Below, piece by piece: positions 8,309-17,108 of a stretch of DNA of 64,000 bases (position 1 is the stretch's first letter; the number at the start of each line of letters is the position of its first letter). The stretch is from Lachnospiraceae bacterium 10-1 (GTDB taxonomy: Bacteria; Bacillota; Clostridia; Lachnospirales; Lachnospiraceae). Under the pieces are notes generated by a model. It was given only the letters and a program-made list of their open reading frames with translations. It was not told the DNA's origin and ran no database searches. Both the position numbers and the translations under genes were made by a program. Where the stretch lies: the NCBI GenBank assembly GCA_000403495.2, contig KE159822.1:1-64000 (forward strand), given 5' to 3'.

Positions 8309-10125
8309 CAATTTCCATTTTTATATTCATACTCATCCATGAGATGTAACAAATGATTATATTGGATAATATCACAATCATCATCAGTGCTGTTGATAAA
8401 TTCCTGAATTGTTTCTCGGGCGATTTTTTTTGCCGGACCGCAGGAGATTTTGACAAGATAGTTCCAATATTTATCATAAGAGCCGCAAAAATATCCATTT
8501 AAATTGCTCAGTATTTCTTTGACCAGTTGTGAATAATGAGTTTTATCTAAACAGATTTTTTGGTGGCTGATATGATCATATTTAATCTTTTTATAATCTG
8601 TTGATTGATTGGATGCAACTTGATTGGAATTATGTTCATTTACACAATCAATAAAGCGCATGGTATCACTGTCACATTTGAAAGAGTTATCGAAATGTAT
8701 ATAAGCCCATTGTCCATAATCAAATGTAGAATTGACAGGAAGCTCACAGGCAATTGGCAGTAATTTGTGAAAAAATTTTTTCCTTAATCCCAGTTTTTGA
8801 AGTGAATCAAATAATGAAATTACCATATGCTGTGAAGAAAAGTATTTCAGGTCTTTTTGTTCAATTTTTTTATTGATATAATTCAGCACTATCTTATCAA
8901 GTTCTTTCCCAGGCGAGGGCATTGCGTTCAGTTCCCAAATGGTTGATTGGAGTGGGGCTTCACTTTCAGCCTTTTCTTCTCTTTTTCTTTGCTGTTGAAA
9001 AGTAATGCAGGGATCATTTCCATATACTTTTTCTATTAATGTATCACTGCCAAGAACCTTTACCAAGTTTGTGATTTGCTGTTCCAATTGCTTTTTATTT
9101 TTATAATAAATTATGGTGTTTATGCCATTATGATTGATCAAATCTCTTAAAATGTCACCATCTGTTACATCCAGAGAATGTCCAAAAATATACAAAGTAT
9201 TTTGCTTATTGAGTTCTGGATTTTCATCTATTTCTTTCAACCAGTTTTTATAGTTATTTGTGGTATTTTTATAAATTCTCTGATAGTATTTTTTAAATGG
9301 AAGAAAATCCATTTCTTTGTCTTTTCTGTCATCAGGAAGATATTCATCAATTCCCAATACCATATTATTTTCTGACATATATATTTCCAGTATATTAGGT
9401 GATTCTTCTAAATTTTTGAGAAAAAACAGGTCAAATCTTGTATATCCATGCACAAAGTGATAATTGTCTATATTTTGAACAGCAGCGTATAAATGCAAAT
9501 ATGTTTGGGAGTAATTAAAACTTATTATTTTGTCAAACGAATTATATAATATGTCAGGGTTGTAATATTGAATATTCATGTGATTTATATAATATTCAAT
9601 ATAAATTTCCAATGCGCAAATCAGTCTGTTTAAATCCAAAATCATTGGTTTAATATTTGCTTTGATTCTATCAATTTCCAGAGATTCCTTATCAACAAAT
9701 TTAGTTAAAGTTTCCATGCACAGGTTACATAAAACAGTATCTTCCACTCCTGTAAGTCTGTAATTATCATAATATTTGATTAAACGATCCATTGTCTGCA
9801 CTACTGACGAGATTTCACTTTCGAAATCAATCCAGTTTTCCTTAAGAAAAAGATGCTCGTCATGAACTTTAATAAAATAGTTGATCCATAGATTCCCATA
9901 TATTAATTTGCGCAATGCATTGACTATAATCTCATGGTCAGATATTTTTATGTCATTTCTAAAAGCAGAAGAAAAATAGATATTTTCAAATTCACGTATT
10001 GCAGATGCATTATTTGGAGAGTAATAGGCTTGATTAAAGTCCTTTATAAACTTAAGAAAATCAGTGTATTTTGTTGGCAGACCATGTTCTAAGTCAAAAC
10101 CATTTCCTATCATTAGTATATTCAT
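8308..10125 (-). CDS. AbiH family abortive-infection protein with long C-terminal extension
   Basis: The protein has 605 residues. The N terminus MNILMIGNGFDLEHGLPTKY is the signature of the AbiH family (PF14253): a Rossmann-like glycine motif followed by LPTxYxDF. The AbiH domain appears to run to about residue 345, with IISFNYSQTY and LYIFGHSLDVTDGDIL as the other family-typical blocks. The last 240 residues are not explained by AbiH and contain no recognised motif. AbiH was described as a phage abortive-infection protein in Lactococcus; its biochemical activity is not settled. The gene stands alone between a terminator and the PadR/membrane pair, all on the minus strand. A defence role fits the neighbourhood. 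Confidence 0.75.
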   Translation of the reverse strand: MNILMIGNGFDLEHGLPTKYTDFLKFIKDFNQAYYSPNNASAIREFENIYFSSAFRNDIKISDHEIIVNALRKLIYGNLWINYFIKVHDEHLFLKENWIDFESEISSVVQTMDRLIKYYDNYRLTGVEDTVLCNLCMETLTKFVDKESLEIDRIKANIKPMILDLNRLICALEIYIEYYINHMNIQYYNPDILYNSFDKIISFNYSQTYLHLYAAVQNIDNYHFVHGYTRFDLFFLKNLEESPNILEIYMSENNMVLGIDEYLPDDRKDKEMDFLPFKKYYQRIYKNTTNNYKNWLKEIDENPELNKQNTLYIFGHSLDVTDGDILRDLINHNGINTIIYYKNKKQLEQQITNLVKVLGSDTLIEKVYGNDPCITFQQQRKREEKAESEAPLQSTIWELNAMPSPGKELDKIVLNYINKKIEQKDLKYFSSQHMVISLFDSLQKLGLRKKFFHKLLPIACELPVNSTFDYGQWAYIHFDNSFKCDSDTMRFIDCVNEHNSNQVASNQSTDYKKIKYDHISHQKICLDKTHYSQLVKEILSNLNGYFCGSYDKYWNYLVKISCGPAKKIARETIQEFINSTDDDCDIIQYNHLLHLMDEYEYKNGN

Positions 10126-10153
10126 GTGTATTTTTTTATCCCTTCTCTGAAAA

Positions 10154-10648
10154 TCAGTTTTTATACATTAACGAATTATATGAGTGGGAAAGGGCATGTG
10201 ACTTATGAATTCCAATATGTCCGATTCCCAGGATAACTGTTGCAATCAGCATCCATATTATTTTACCATAAATACCCAGTAGAAAAAAGGCAATTACGGG
10301 CAGAGTTGCACCAGCATAGGGAATTCCCAAAAAACTGCTGTAGAAATCGGACAGCTCTTTAGGGCTTCTAAAATATCGTATCCACCATAATTCATATAAG
10401 AGCATGAAGAGAACAGATGCTGCCAGCCACCAGGACCAGGCTGACCACTCATGCAGGTTAAAGTCGTTAAACAATATCGCGCAGCAGCAAACTGACACTT
10501 CACCTGTTCGTTCAAAAAATAAAAGAATTTTACTTTCGTTCTTTGAAGTATATCCTTCAGGCAGATTTTTAGTCCAGATAATATTAGGAATAAATAATAG
10601 CAGTAAAAATAAAAAACCTACATATGAAAATCCAATATGTCCAATCAT
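10154..10648 (-). CDS. Small multi-pass membrane protein
   Basis: The protein has 164 residues with about four or five hydrophobic helices (YVGFLFLLLLFIPNIIW, WWLAASVLFMLLYELWWI, TLPVIAFFLLGIYGKI, IWMLIATVILGIGHIGI). It begins 4 bp after the stop of the PadR gene, so the two form an operon and the regulator probably controls it. PadR-linked membrane proteins are often exporters or stress proteins, but no transporter signature is present here. Confidence 0.55.
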   Translation of the reverse strand: MIGHIGFSYVGFLFLLLLFIPNIIWTKNLPEGYTSKNESKILLFFERTGEVSVCCCAILFNDFNLHEWSAWSWWLAASVLFMLLYELWWIRYFRSPKELSDFYSSFLGIPYAGATLPVIAFFLLGIYGKIIWMLIATVILGIGHIGIHKSHALSHSYNSLMYKN

Positions 10649-10651
10649 TGC

Positions 10652-11200
10652 TCAGTCCTCACTTTTCCTTAGAATTTTTTTTGATTTTTTGCACCATGAT
10701 AAATAGGCATGATATGTTTTTATTCCAAATTTGACGGTGAGCAGATAGTATTTGTGGGCATCGTCTTCATTCAGGCAGCTTTTTAATGTTTTTTTATATT
10801 CCAATAAGGCAGACAATTCTTTTTCTGTTTTGGATTGAAAGGCTTCTATGTGAGATAATGTATATTCTGTGTCCTGGCCCCCGCCGAAAAATACTTTAAG
10901 TAAAGTTTCAAAACGTATTTCATCTTTTTCAACAGGAAGAGTGAGCCAGTTTTTTAAATAATTCCGTCCATCCTCTGTGATGGTATAAATCTGTTTCTTT
11001 CTTTTGCTTTCAGTATCTTCTCTTTTTATAGCCAGGCCGCGGTCAACCAGATTGCTTAGAGTGGGATAGATACTGCCATAGCTTGCACCCCAAAAATATT
11101 TTAACACGGTATCTATTCTCTTTTTAATTTCATATCCTGTCAGGTCTTCGTGATTTAACAATCCTAAAATGACGCAGTCAAGTTTCTTTTCATTAGCCAT
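10652..11200 (-). CDS. PadR family transcriptional regulator
   Basis: The protein has 182 residues. The N-terminal winged helix has the PadR signature (LGLLNHEDLTGYEIKK, then SYGSIYPTLSNLVDRGL and YTITEDGRNYLKNWL). The C-terminal part (about 95-180) matches the helical Vir_act_alpha_C-type dimerisation domain. The ATG is preceded by AGAAAGGAAA. PadR proteins are usually repressors of a neighbouring transporter or membrane-protein gene, here the gene 4 bp downstream. The IS110 element begins roughly 40 bp upstream and may have separated the gene from part of its promoter. Confidence 0.85.
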   Translation of the reverse strand: MANEKKLDCVILGLLNHEDLTGYEIKKRIDTVLKYFWGASYGSIYPTLSNLVDRGLAIKREDTESKRKKQIYTITEDGRNYLKNWLTLPVEKDEIRFETLLKVFFGGGQDTEYTLSHIEAFQSKTEKELSALLEYKKTLKSCLNEDDAHKYYLLTVKFGIKTYHAYLSWCKKSKKILRKSED

Positions 11201-11284
11201 AGCTGTTTCCTTTCTACTACAATATAAATATGGTTAATATCCCTTACAGCCAGTAAGGAATTACCCATCTTGTTGCTTAAGCTG

Positions 11285-11494
11285 TATAATGATGGAGCAA
11301 TCGGTATATCGTCTACCTTTCTTGGACTTCGCGTCCGCATCAAAGACTGATAACCAGCTCCTCATTCGCAGCGTTCGTTTTATGCAGGTTGAACTGCCAA
11401 TAGGTACGTTCGTGTCACACCACAGTAGATTGAATAGGCAATGAGTAAAACTGGTTCTTATCCATTGCAATACATCTTAAGGAGTGACTAATTT
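11285..11494 (+). ncRNA. Candidate bridge RNA in the IS110 left end
   Basis: IS110 elements of the group with a long 5' end are known to make a structured bridge RNA from this position; its loops pair with target and donor DNA. Here TATAAT at 11285-11290 could be its -10, and no ORF of credible quality occupies the leader. CAGGTTG at 11385-11391 is complementary to CAACCTG at 12768-12774 in the right flank, a possible but statistically weak guide match. The placement is inferred from family knowledge, not from a computed fold. Confidence 0.45.
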
Positions 11495-12706
11495 ATGAAC
11501 GCAGTAGGTATCGATGTTTCCAAAGGTAAAAGCATGGTGGCAATCTTACGCCCTTTCGGTGAGATTGTTTACAGTCCTTTTGAAATCAAGCACACATCCC
11601 ATGATATTAATTCTCTTGTTGATCTCATCCATTCCGTTGATGGTGAATCCCGTGTCGTGATGGAGCATACTGGACGTTATTACGAAGTCCTTGCTCATCA
11701 GCTTTCCGAGGCAGACATTTTCGTCAGCACAATCAATCCCAAACTAATCAAAGACTTTGATAATGATTCTCTTCGTAAAGTTAAATCCGACAAAGCAGAT
11801 GCAGTGAAGATTGCTCGCTATGCTCTTGACAAGTGGCAGAATCTGAAACAGTATAGTCTTATGGATGAATTACGCAACCAACTTAAAACCATGAACCGTC
11901 AGTTTGGTTTCTATATGAAGCACAAAACTGCCATGAAAAATAACCTTATTGGCATCCTTGATCAGACTTATCCTGGCGTAAATACTTACTTCGACAGTCC
12001 TGCACGAAGTGACGGCAGCCAGAAATGGGTTGATTTTGCATCTATATACTGGCATGTGGACTGTGTTCGTAAAATGTCTTTAAACGCCTTTACTGACCAC
12101 TATCAGAAATGGTGCAAACGCAAGAAGTACAACTTCAGCAAATCAAAAGCCGAAGAAATCTATGGAAAAGCTAAGGAACTTGTTCCTGTACTTCCCAAGG
12201 ATGAAATAACCAAACGAATCATCAAACAAGCAGTTGAGCAACTCAACAGTGCTTCCTCTACTGTTGAGGAACTGCGCATCTTGATGAATGATACAGCCTC
12301 AAAGCTCCCTGAATATCCCATTGTTATGGCAATGAACGGCGTCGGTCCATCTCTTGGTCCACAGCTTATTGCGGAAATCGGAGATGTTACTCGCTTTACT
12401 CACAAAGGTGCTGTTACAGCATTTGCTGGTGTTGACCCTGGTGTAAATGAATCCGGAACCTTCTCACAGAAAAGTGTTCCTACATCAAAACGCGGCTCTG
12501 CTGATTTACGGAAAACGCTGTTTCTTGTAATGGATGTTCTTATCAAAACAATGCCACAGGACGATCCTGTATATCAGTTTTTAGACAAGAAGCGTTCCCA
12601 AGGTAAGCCTTACTACGTTTACATGACTGCCGGAGCTAATAAATTTTTGAGAATCTACTATGGGCGAGTGAAAGAATATCTTGCATCACTTCCTCAATCA
12701 GAATAA
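11495..12706 (+). CDS. IS110 family transposase (recombinase)
   Basis: The protein has 403 residues. The N terminus has the RuvC-like DEDD catalytic domain of IS110 (MNAVGIDVSKGKSMVAI with the first Asp, VVMEHTGRYYE with the Glu, and KSDKADAVKIARYAL with the last acidic residues). The C-terminal part is the Transposase_20 domain (MAMNGVGPSLGPQLIAEIGD, then FAGVDPGVNESGTFSQKSVP with the conserved Ser region). Ribosome binding site AAGGAG at 11478-11483. The length is normal and the frame intact, so the element may be active. Confidence 0.93.
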   Translation: MNAVGIDVSKGKSMVAILRPFGEIVYSPFEIKHTSHDINSLVDLIHSVDGESRVVMEHTGRYYEVLAHQLSEADIFVSTINPKLIKDFDNDSLRKVKSDKADAVKIARYALDKWQNLKQYSLMDELRNQLKTMNRQFGFYMKHKTAMKNNLIGILDQTYPGVNTYFDSPARSDGSQKWVDFASIYWHVDCVRKMSLNAFTDHYQKWCKRKKYNFSKSKAEEIYGKAKELVPVLPKDEITKRIIKQAVEQLNSASSTVEELRILMNDTASKLPEYPIVMAMNGVGPSLGPQLIAEIGDVTRFTHKGAVTAFAGVDPGVNESGTFSQKSVPTSKRGSADLRKTLFLVMDVLIKTMPQDDPVYQFLDKKRSQGKPYYVYMTAGANKFLRIYYGRVKEYLASLPQSE

Positions 12707-12726
12707 TATATACATACCTTTCTGAT

Positions 12727-12756
12727 AGACCAGCACAATGTGGTGGTCTTATTTTG
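12727..12756 (+). terminator. Hairpin after the IS110 transposase
   Basis: AGACCAGCAC (12727-12736) pairs with GTGGTGGTCT (12740-12749), with one mismatch, followed by TATTTT. It may terminate the transposase transcript. Confidence 0.6.
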
Positions 12757-12863
12757 ATACCCTTTTGCAACCTGTATAAAATTTTCAAAGTTCTTTCAAT
12801 TTAGCCTTGACTTTTTATTTGCAGGCTTTGATTTCATAATAAAAAATATAAAGCCTTGAGATT

Positions 12864-12895
12864 ATATATCAAAATGATATATTAAAATGATATAT
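12864..12895. repeat. A+T-rich palindrome and 12-bp direct repeat
   Basis: ATATATC at 12864-12870 and GATATAT at 12876-12882 form a perfect inverted repeat. AAAATGATATAT occurs twice, at 12871-12882 and 12884-12895. It may be an orphan operator. It sits in the long gene-poor stretch 12765-14106, which otherwise holds only gene remnants. Confidence 0.35.
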
Positions 12896-13128
12896 ATAAT
12901 GTATATTATTTTGGTATAAGCGTCAAGTTGAAAAAAGGCTGAAGAGTATAAGGAACAATATGTGGTAAAGAAATTAAGACCGTTTCGTGGAAATATACAG
13001 ATGATAAAAAATAAGAGAATTGTGAGTAGCATAAAAAAGAATTATAGCTCCTTCATAAAAAATATGTAGCTGGTATAATTTAAGTAATGGCATTGCTTTT
13101 CAAAAACAGATGCCTTGTGATATGTGGC

Positions 13129-13427
13129 GGTGATTGTGCAAAAGAAATATAAATCTAAGAAAGATTTTATTTTGATTGATAAAAACAACGGCCATGTAAC
13201 TTTTGCGAAAAAATACTTGCAGACTACTATTAGGTATTCTTATCTTGACATTTCAAAAAGGTGAAAACAAGAAGAAGCTGGCTGATAATGAAATACAGGA
13301 AAATGCTGTTTTGAGTGACGCATATAACCTGACAGAAAAAATCCTCTGTTTCGTTTCTGAAAATTTGCCTTTGTATCGTTTTAAAGATTATCAGATTCAT
13401 ATTTGTGAAGTGGTTGAGAAGGGTTAA
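13129..13427 (+). pseudogene. Frameshifted remnant, unidentified
   Basis: One frame reads from 13129 (QKKYKSKKDFILID... to YLDISKR) and stops at 13263. The coding-like text continues in another frame (KKLADNEIQENAVLSDAYNL...) to 13427. Joining the two with a single frameshift near 13258 gives a continuous Lys/Leu-rich protein of about 98 residues. The family is not recognised. The frame change indicates decay. Confidence 0.35.
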
Positions 13428-13450
13428 AGTGTTTTTAAATGTCTCAGGTA

Positions 13451-13517
13451 AAGATTGAAAGAAACCTTCAATCTTACGATTTGAGGCTATTCCCACTTGG
13501 GTAAAGCACAAGTGGGA
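13451..13517. other. Two adjacent perfect 9-bp hairpins
   Basis: AAGATTGAA (13451-13459) pairs with TTCAATCTT (13467-13475). TCCCACTTG (13491-13499) pairs with CAAGTGGGA (13509-13517). Neither is followed by a clear T-run. They could be a structured RNA, a recombination site or a processed repeat left by a lost element. Confidence 0.4.
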
Positions 13518-13548
13518 AAGGCAAGGGTGTAAAAATGAATTGATATTA

Positions 13549-13766
13549 TCAGGAGATAAAGTAGTAATGTTAGAGAAAATGGGTAGTTTTACTTTGAAAA
13601 TTCTGCAATACTTGCGATTTTAAGTGCAGAAGAAGCATTTGTGGGTGAAGCAGAAAAAGCTGATTTTCATTCAGAGAAGGTAATGCAGGATTATATGAAG
13701 GATATTCGAAAGGAAGTAAGTAGGGGGATTAGTTTTTGGGCATGTGGGATAGGAAAGATTAGCTGA
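13549..13766 (+). pseudogene. Decayed AbrB-type antitoxin
   Basis: GDKVVMLEK begins in one frame at 13552. After a frameshift near 13592 the sequence continues as FYFENSAILAILSAEEAF and GEAEKADFHSEKVMQDYMKD. The second part has the GEAEKAG(F)xSE-x(n)-IRKE tail typical of AbrB-like antitoxins paired with PIN toxins. The beginning of the gene is missing, and the PIN remnant follows directly. Confidence 0.55.
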
Positions 13767-13904
13767 TACTGGCAACAGTGATTTTGGAAAGTATTGATGT
13801 GTTTGTGACAGGAGATAAGGATTTTTTAGTTTTTGGATATTGATATGCCGGAAATTGTTACGAAGATGAAAGTATTGGAGTCATATCAAGAAAAAGATGA
13901 TTAA
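13763..13904 (+). pseudogene. Decayed PIN-domain toxin (C-terminal part)
   Basis: DVFVTGDKDFL in one frame, followed after a one-base frameshift by DIDMPEIVTKMKVLESY, matches the last third of VapC-like PIN ribonucleases (the TGDKDFL motif with acidic residues, then PEIVTPxEF). The N-terminal catalytic part is missing. With the preceding remnant it is a dead AbrB/PIN toxin-antitoxin. Confidence 0.6.
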
Positions 13905-14106
13905 AATATATGGATAATAAAGAGTTATCCCTTAGAATTTTTAGTTTGGAAACAAAGGATAATTCCTAATTAGCAGACAGAAATTCGGTTGGATATCTTT
14001 TTTACTCACCAAGGAAAACTCTAATAGGTTTAAAATTAATTAATGATGAAACACTGTATCCGAAACTGTTATAAGAATCGGTAGTTTTTAGTGGAGAAAT
14101 AGTTAT

Positions 14107-16611
14107 ATGCTTAATACAGATGTATTTAAATTTGAATTTGTTAATCGAAAAAGAGAACGTCAAATAATAGACAAATTCATTGGTAATTTTTTAGAACCAA
14201 CTAAACAGGCGCTTTGGATGCACGGCGAACGTGGTACTGGTAAGAGTTTCTTATTAACGGAATATGTTGTCCAGCGGAGCAGTTTTTCTAGTGTTTATGT
14301 TAATGTCGAAGTTGAAAACAATACATCATTTACATATTTGAAAAACCTTATTTCCCAAATAAATGGAGTGGCTAAATTAAAATTCACAAATTTTATACGA
14401 ACAAATTATGATTCTATAGCAGATGTTGGACAGCAAGCAATAGGTGTAGTTTTAAGTATATTGGAAATGAATGATTTTCAATTGGACAAATTAAGTTACT
14501 CAATTTCTAATTATTTCATATCTAAACGAGGCGAACGAGAAAATTCCACAGCACTTGTCAAGAAGTATTTTTTAGAAGCATTGAAGAAATGTCCAAGATT
14601 AGTTTTTATATTTGATAATTTTACCCAATGTGATACTTCTTCACTGGATGTTATTACTTCTGTTACTCATGAATTAATAGATAATCCCAATATAAGATTT
14701 ATATTTTGTACTACAGATGATGATATAAAGAATCGATTTGACATTCAACAAATTCTAGCAGAAAAAATTGCCAACATTCCAATGGAAGTATCCGCTTTTG
14801 ATGAAAAACAGCTTTTTGTTCGTATGATTGAACAGAATTTTGATTTTGATGAAGAAAATCTGGCTTTAATTTCACGAACTTTTGATTTGTGTAAAGGTTA
14901 TCCACAGCGTTTTAAAGAGATACTAATTAATCTCTATACCAATCAAGGAATTGAAATAAATAATGGAAAAGCAAGATTTATTATAGATGTTTTTCATCAG
15001 ATTTTAGTTAAAAAAACTATATCATTTGATATTGATGCTTTATGTCAAGGACATAGAGGTGCAAAAAATATACTTCAAATTATTGCCTTCTGGGGTGCTC
15101 CTATATCTATTAATGTATTATTTCAATTTATAGATTTTTTTGTAAATATAGATCCAATTTCTTTTGTTAAAAAGGAGGCTGGAAAAACAATTCAAATATT
15201 GGAAGATATGCATGTCTTATCTCGTTCATATAGAGATAAGACAATTTTACTACATTATGAACATGACTCTCTGAAAATTGCAGTTAAAGAATATTTTAAA
15301 AATGAGCGTTCAATACAGTTTTTACACTTAAATATTTATGAATTTATTAAATCAGTAAATTCCAGCCAAGAGCAAACCTATTGGGATGAATATCAACATT
15401 CGTTACTTGCCTATCATTCTTATGAAGCCCAAATTGATGGGTGGATTGAATACAATTTTGCGTATGGATATGATTTTTTTAAAAATAAATTGTATAAAGA
15501 AGCAGAAGTAATTTTTGCAAGGTTAGAGTCTTCTATAACTTCTCTATTAGGAGAGCAAATACTTATAATGGGAATTACACTTTTTTATTGTGGACAGTAC
15601 CATAAGGCGAATGACTTATTTAAAAATATTTGGGCACACGAATTATTAAATGATTTTTCAGAAGAGCAACTTGTCAAGTTGTATATTTTTCAAGCTCGTT
15701 CAAGATCCTGTATTCTGGAAACACAAAGTGCTCTTGAATTAATTGTGCAAGCAGAAAAATTAGATATATCAGACGAGCATCTACAAATGCTACTATTGGG
15801 AACAAAGCAAAGTATTTTATATTTATCGCCAAATGGTTTTACGGAGGCAAAAAAACTTTTTGATGATCTAACCGCAAAAAATATTCATATTCGAGAAATG
15901 GCATTGATTTATCAATCAGCAATGGACTATTATGAGGGAGAAAAAGCACTAGAATTACTCAATAAAGGACTGAATCTTGCAAAAAAATTTTCAGATAAGA
16001 TAACGGAAGCAAAGATTTTAAATAATATGGGTTTTGAACATTTACGCATTGGAAACTATGAGCAGGCACAGGAATTATTTGAAAACAGTATTTCAATACT
16101 AGTAGAGGATCAACCTCATGAACAGGTGTATCCTTATAGTAATCTTTCGGTACTTTACATGATTTCAAAAGATTGGCAAAAAGCACTTGACTGTATTTTT
16201 GAAGCTCTTTTTTGGAATAAATCCGATTATGTTTCTTATGTTTTAAAAACTAATCGTATGCTGTGCTATTATTTTATAGGGAATAGCCAGTGGGAAAAAT
16301 TGTATAATGAACTGTTTAAATATGTTGAGGTTAATCGGCGCATAGATGATAAAATTTATAAAAAAATTTGTATAAATTTGGCTATATTAGCCCAAAAATG
16401 TGATAAGCAATATGATTTAGAACAATTGCTAAAATTATGTTCCCCTCACCTCAAAAATGAATGGGAATATGGGAAATACCGCTTTTTAAAATTGGAACAA
16501 TCAATAACTGGATTATCACAGGCACTTCCAAAGCCAACTGATTCTTGTTATATACAATATTATTGTGATATAGAATTTGAACCATGGCTGGTTAATTTTA
16601 CCCATGATTAA
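14107..16611 (+). CDS. STAND-like ATPase with C-terminal TPR-like repeats
   Basis: The protein has 834 residues. A P-loop GERGTGKS lies at 40-47, and a Walker-B-like strand LVFIFDNF near 165-173 is followed by a sensor-like FIFCTTDDD. Residues 1-290 form an AAA/STAND NTPase and 300-400 are probably the winged-helix part. From about 440 to 780 the protein is helical, with TPR-like pairs (ILNNMGFEHLRIGNYEQAQELFENS, SNLSVLYMISKDWQKALDCI). STAND proteins are switches: the repeats sense a ligand and the NTPase oligomerises. No effector domain is visible at either end, so the effector may be a separate protein. The gene converges on, and overlaps by 14 bp, the interrupted ATP-grasp gene. Anti-phage signalling and transcriptional control are both possible. 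Confidence 0.7.
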   Translation: MLNTDVFKFEFVNRKRERQIIDKFIGNFLEPTKQALWMHGERGTGKSFLLTEYVVQRSSFSSVYVNVEVENNTSFTYLKNLISQINGVAKLKFTNFIRTNYDSIADVGQQAIGVVLSILEMNDFQLDKLSYSISNYFISKRGERENSTALVKKYFLEALKKCPRLVFIFDNFTQCDTSSLDVITSVTHELIDNPNIRFIFCTTDDDIKNRFDIQQILAEKIANIPMEVSAFDEKQLFVRMIEQNFDFDEENLALISRTFDLCKGYPQRFKEILINLYTNQGIEINNGKARFIIDVFHQILVKKTISFDIDALCQGHRGAKNILQIIAFWGAPISINVLFQFIDFFVNIDPISFVKKEAGKTIQILEDMHVLSRSYRDKTILLHYEHDSLKIAVKEYFKNERSIQFLHLNIYEFIKSVNSSQEQTYWDEYQHSLLAYHSYEAQIDGWIEYNFAYGYDFFKNKLYKEAEVIFARLESSITSLLGEQILIMGITLFYCGQYHKANDLFKNIWAHELLNDFSEEQLVKLYIFQARSRSCILETQSALELIVQAEKLDISDEHLQMLLLGTKQSILYLSPNGFTEAKKLFDDLTAKNIHIREMALIYQSAMDYYEGEKALELLNKGLNLAKKFSDKITEAKILNNMGFEHLRIGNYEQAQELFENSISILVEDQPHEQVYPYSNLSVLYMISKDWQKALDCIFEALFWNKSDYVSYVLKTNRMLCYYFIGNSQWEKLYNELFKYVEVNRRIDDKIYKKICINLAILAQKCDKQYDLEQLLKLCSPHLKNEWEYGKYRFLKLEQSITGLSQALPKPTDSCYIQYYCDIEFEPWLVNFTHD

Positions 16612-17013
16612 TATTCAATCGTTCTTGGGCTGTATGAATAATATTTGAAACGATTTTTCCATAAGATATATTTAACTCACAACTGATTAAGCCGATTTCA
16701 GAGGTTTTACTAATTACAGGATTACCATTAATTTCAATAAAAAACAATTGACCATTTTTTTGAAGCCGGAAATCTATTCTGGCAAAATCACGCATATTTA
16801 ATGCTTCGAATACGCATTTGGCAGCTTGGCATATTTTTTCAATTTGTTTCTTTTCTAAAATATTGCGTGCAAGAAATTCTTTTCTAGAATGGCTTGCCTT
16901 TTCCTCTAAACCAAATACAAAATTATCAAAATAACGAATTCCGTTATATTCACATATAATAGGCTCATTTAAATAATAACTGCCTTTATTTCCAATTACA
17001 AAACAGGTTATTT
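16598..17013 (-). pseudogene. Ddl-like ATP-grasp ligase, C-terminal half (cut by IS66)
   Basis: This is the 3' part of a gene split by the IS66 element. It carries the metal-binding end of the ATP-grasp fold (FARIDFRLQKNGQLFFIEIN, then GNPVIS), equivalent to the RVDF...LEVNTxPG block of D-alanine-D-alanine ligases. Joined to 19777-20373 with one copy of the target duplication, it gives an uninterrupted frame of 334 residues, the usual size of this family. It has no start of its own after the insertion, so it is unlikely to be made. Confidence 0.85.
17006..17013. repeat. IS66 target site duplication, left copy
   Basis: GGTTATTT directly abuts the left end of the element and is repeated at 19777-19784. 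Eight base pairs is the duplication length typical of IS66. Confidence 0.95.
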
Positions 17014-17034
17014 GTAAACGTCAAATCATACGCC
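17014..17034 (+). repeat. IS66 left terminal inverted repeat
   Basis: It begins GTAAACGTCAAATCATACG and matches the right end in reverse complement at 19 of 21 positions. Confidence 0.95.
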
Positions 17035-17108
17035 TAGTCAGATTATAGATTTTCTGTCAAACTTTAAAAAACTAATAAAACTAACTAGTTTTTTAAAGGA
17101 GGCTAACA

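Larger units (their letters stand above)
11241..12764 (+). mobile_element. IS110 family insertion sequence (approximate ends)
   Basis: One DEDD transposase gene is flanked by a long noncoding 5' leader (about 250 bp) and a short 3' tail (about 58 bp). No terminal inverted repeats are seen, as expected for IS110. CCCTT occurs at 11241-11245 and again at 12760-12764, and could be the short repeated core. The resulting 1.5-kb length fits the family. The exact ends are a guess; comparison with an empty site would settle them. Confidence 0.6.

Noticed and set aside
12864-12895. Possible CRISPR-like repeats
   Set aside because: Only two 12-bp A+T copies with a 1-bp spacer. No spacer structure and no cas genes.
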